DNA from: Apostichopus japonicus
Lineage: Eukaryota; Echinodermata; Holothuroidea; Aspidochirotida; Stichopodidae
Direction: 5' to 3'
DNA length: 64,000 nucleotides
Assembly (NCBI RefSeq): GCF_037975245.1
Contig: NC_092565.1
Coordinates: 11,898,499 to 11,962,498 of the forward strand
Made by a program: the position numbers and the translations under genes. The notes under the pieces are model-generated. The model searched no databases, was not told the origin of the DNA, and was given only the letters and a program-made list of their open reading frames with translations. Below are positions 62,713-64,000 of this stretch, piece by piece (the first letter of the stretch is position 1; every line of letters starts with the position of its first letter).

Positions 62713-63728
62713 TACAGACGACTGTACATGAGACTGAATGAAATGCACAGCTTAGCCTATAATGCTAAAGTGACAAGGGACAGGGTATTCTCTCGGATTT
62801 TAACGTTGGAATGAGGTATGTTACAACTAGACTTAATTATCTTGAGTGTAATGTTAAATGTTGTTGGATGCCTCTAATAAGAGCACAGGGACAGCAAAAT
62901 TAACTTATTTCGCAGAACTAATATCAACATACGAATATTAGTACTAGTACTAGACTCAACGACATAGGCCTATGTACATCGTGATTTATGCTATCTATAG
63001 TCGATTATAGATGATAAAGATTTATGTGTACGCCGATGTATGTGCTAGACTAAGATTAGGTAGCAATATGTTTAGCCTACTTAACTCTTAGTTTGGATTG
63101 AACCATTTTCGAGAAAATATATTGTGCAGTCGCAGACAACAGCATAACAAGTTGTATAGTTAGGCTGAGTCATACCAGTTTGTTACTGTTAGAAACTTGT
63201 GACAGTCTGTGGCATTTTAATGTGTGCAACTCGCAGTACTGTTAAATATTCTGTGCTTAGATCATGACCCCCCCCCCCCTCTCAAAACGTAGTGCATTTA
63301 TCATCACACAGGGCCATGGGGGTCTCTTTGGATAACAGCAAGGTGAATAGTTATGTGCCAGTCACTTTTCGCACAGCAGTAACATATACGATCTGAGTTC
63401 AGAGAACAGAATTTGTACCCTTGATAATGTATAAAAATACATATGATCAATAAGATGAGTGTTTCGGTTAATTTTTCTAGCTTTTCAATTTATAAGAGCG
63501 CTTTCTTGGAAGCAAAGACGATTGAGAACTGGTAGCCCAATGAGGAATTTCGAAACTTGAAATTACAGTACTTACCATGATTTCTATCCAAAGCAATAAA
63601 CTGCATGTTGTCAGGAAAATAAAGATCAACCACAATAACAATTCATTAACCCCTACTCTTGTAATGTCAAAGCTTTCAGGAAGAGGAATATTGTTGTGGG
63701 AGGATCGGACTGAGAGATTGTGGGCACA
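62713..63728. other. Intergenic, nothing recognised
   Basis: Single-copy A/T-rich sequence with one C run (63268-63279). No gene, RNA or element supported. Confidence 0.4.
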
Positions 63729-63909
63729 TTAACAAAAACAAAGTTGTTTTCCATCTTCTGCTTCAGCTGCCAGAGGAGTGAGGAAATGCAAGTAAGAGCT
63801 AGCAAATTCCTCATTTGCCTTGCTGCCAAATGAAGAGTTCCGATCTGTCAGAACAGGCAGAAATGGACTATTGTATTTCCCAACATGTGAAGGAAACATT
63901 CCCTTAAAC
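63729..63909 (-). CDS. Possible terminal exon of an unrecognised minus-strand gene
   Basis: On the minus strand an acceptor-like ATTATCAATTTTGCAG precedes an open stretch FKGMFPSHVGKYNSPFLPVL, TDRNSSFGSKANEEFASSYL, HFLTPLAAEAEDGKQLCFC and a TAA. The composition looks protein-like (no low complexity, mixed residues), unlike the other short frames nearby. I do not recognise the family. The frame also stays open to the right of the acceptor. A chance frame is a real alternative; the rest of the gene, if any, would lie beyond the right edge. Confidence 0.25.
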
Positions 63910-64000
63910 TGCAAAATTGATAATCCTCTAACCCCCCTCCCCTCAGCAAAAACATTGGTAACATGGGAGTAGAACAAGTACCTTCTGTTATTCTCATTCT

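Overview
This is animal genomic DNA from an A+T-rich, intron-rich, repeat-dense genome. Gene structure (GT-AG introns of about 0.7-3.4 kb), the three recognisable genes and the repeat types (hAT and TTAA MITEs, LINE 3' ends with ATT tails, very long TA/ATC/ATT microsatellites, many poly-C/poly-G runs) suggest a marine invertebrate. An echinoderm or other non-vertebrate deuterostome is my best guess, and the species is not proven by the sequence.

Three genes can be read. At the left edge (61-285, +) lies the last coding exon of DDRGK1, the UFMylation adaptor, with the DDRGK motif itself. At 4310-16913 (+) is a complete eight-exon RAB24-type small GTPase of 225 residues. All splice sites and phases fit, and it has an unusual C-terminus. 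At 31046-24176 (-) is a complete five-exon HPDL gene (4-hydroxyphenylpyruvate dioxygenase-like, 424 residues) with all three iron ligands. RAB24 and HPDL converge tail to tail across about 7 kb. No functional link between the three genes is visible; they look like ordinary neighbours.

Most RAB24 introns carry their own repeat. These include a TTAA MITE (intron 1), a minisatellite that copies the 5' splice site (intron 2), a repeat with nuclear-receptor-like half-sites (intron 3), a 1.1-kb 16-bp array (intron 4), a 30-bp array (intron 5), a TA tract and a 55-60-bp array (intron 6) and a hAT MITE (intron 7). A second hAT MITE sits just upstream of the start-codon exon.

From about 31 kb to the right edge I see no convincing gene. 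This half holds a 1.06-kb foldback element with TTCGCCCAAC minisatellite ends, a 120-bp inverted-repeat pair 1 kb apart, five long TA tracts, large tandem arrays, a 172-bp ATT tract that tails a LINE remnant, a second LINE 3' end (58.6-59.3 kb, -), a second copy of the TTAA MITE inserted in a 22-bp array, and a CpG-rich patch at 61.5-61.7 kb that may be a promoter. A weak exon candidate lies at the right edge (-). No new enzymatic or defence system was found. The most unusual structures are the splice-site minisatellite, the hairpin retroposon at 26.7 kb, the foldback element and the recurring DR1-type repeat.
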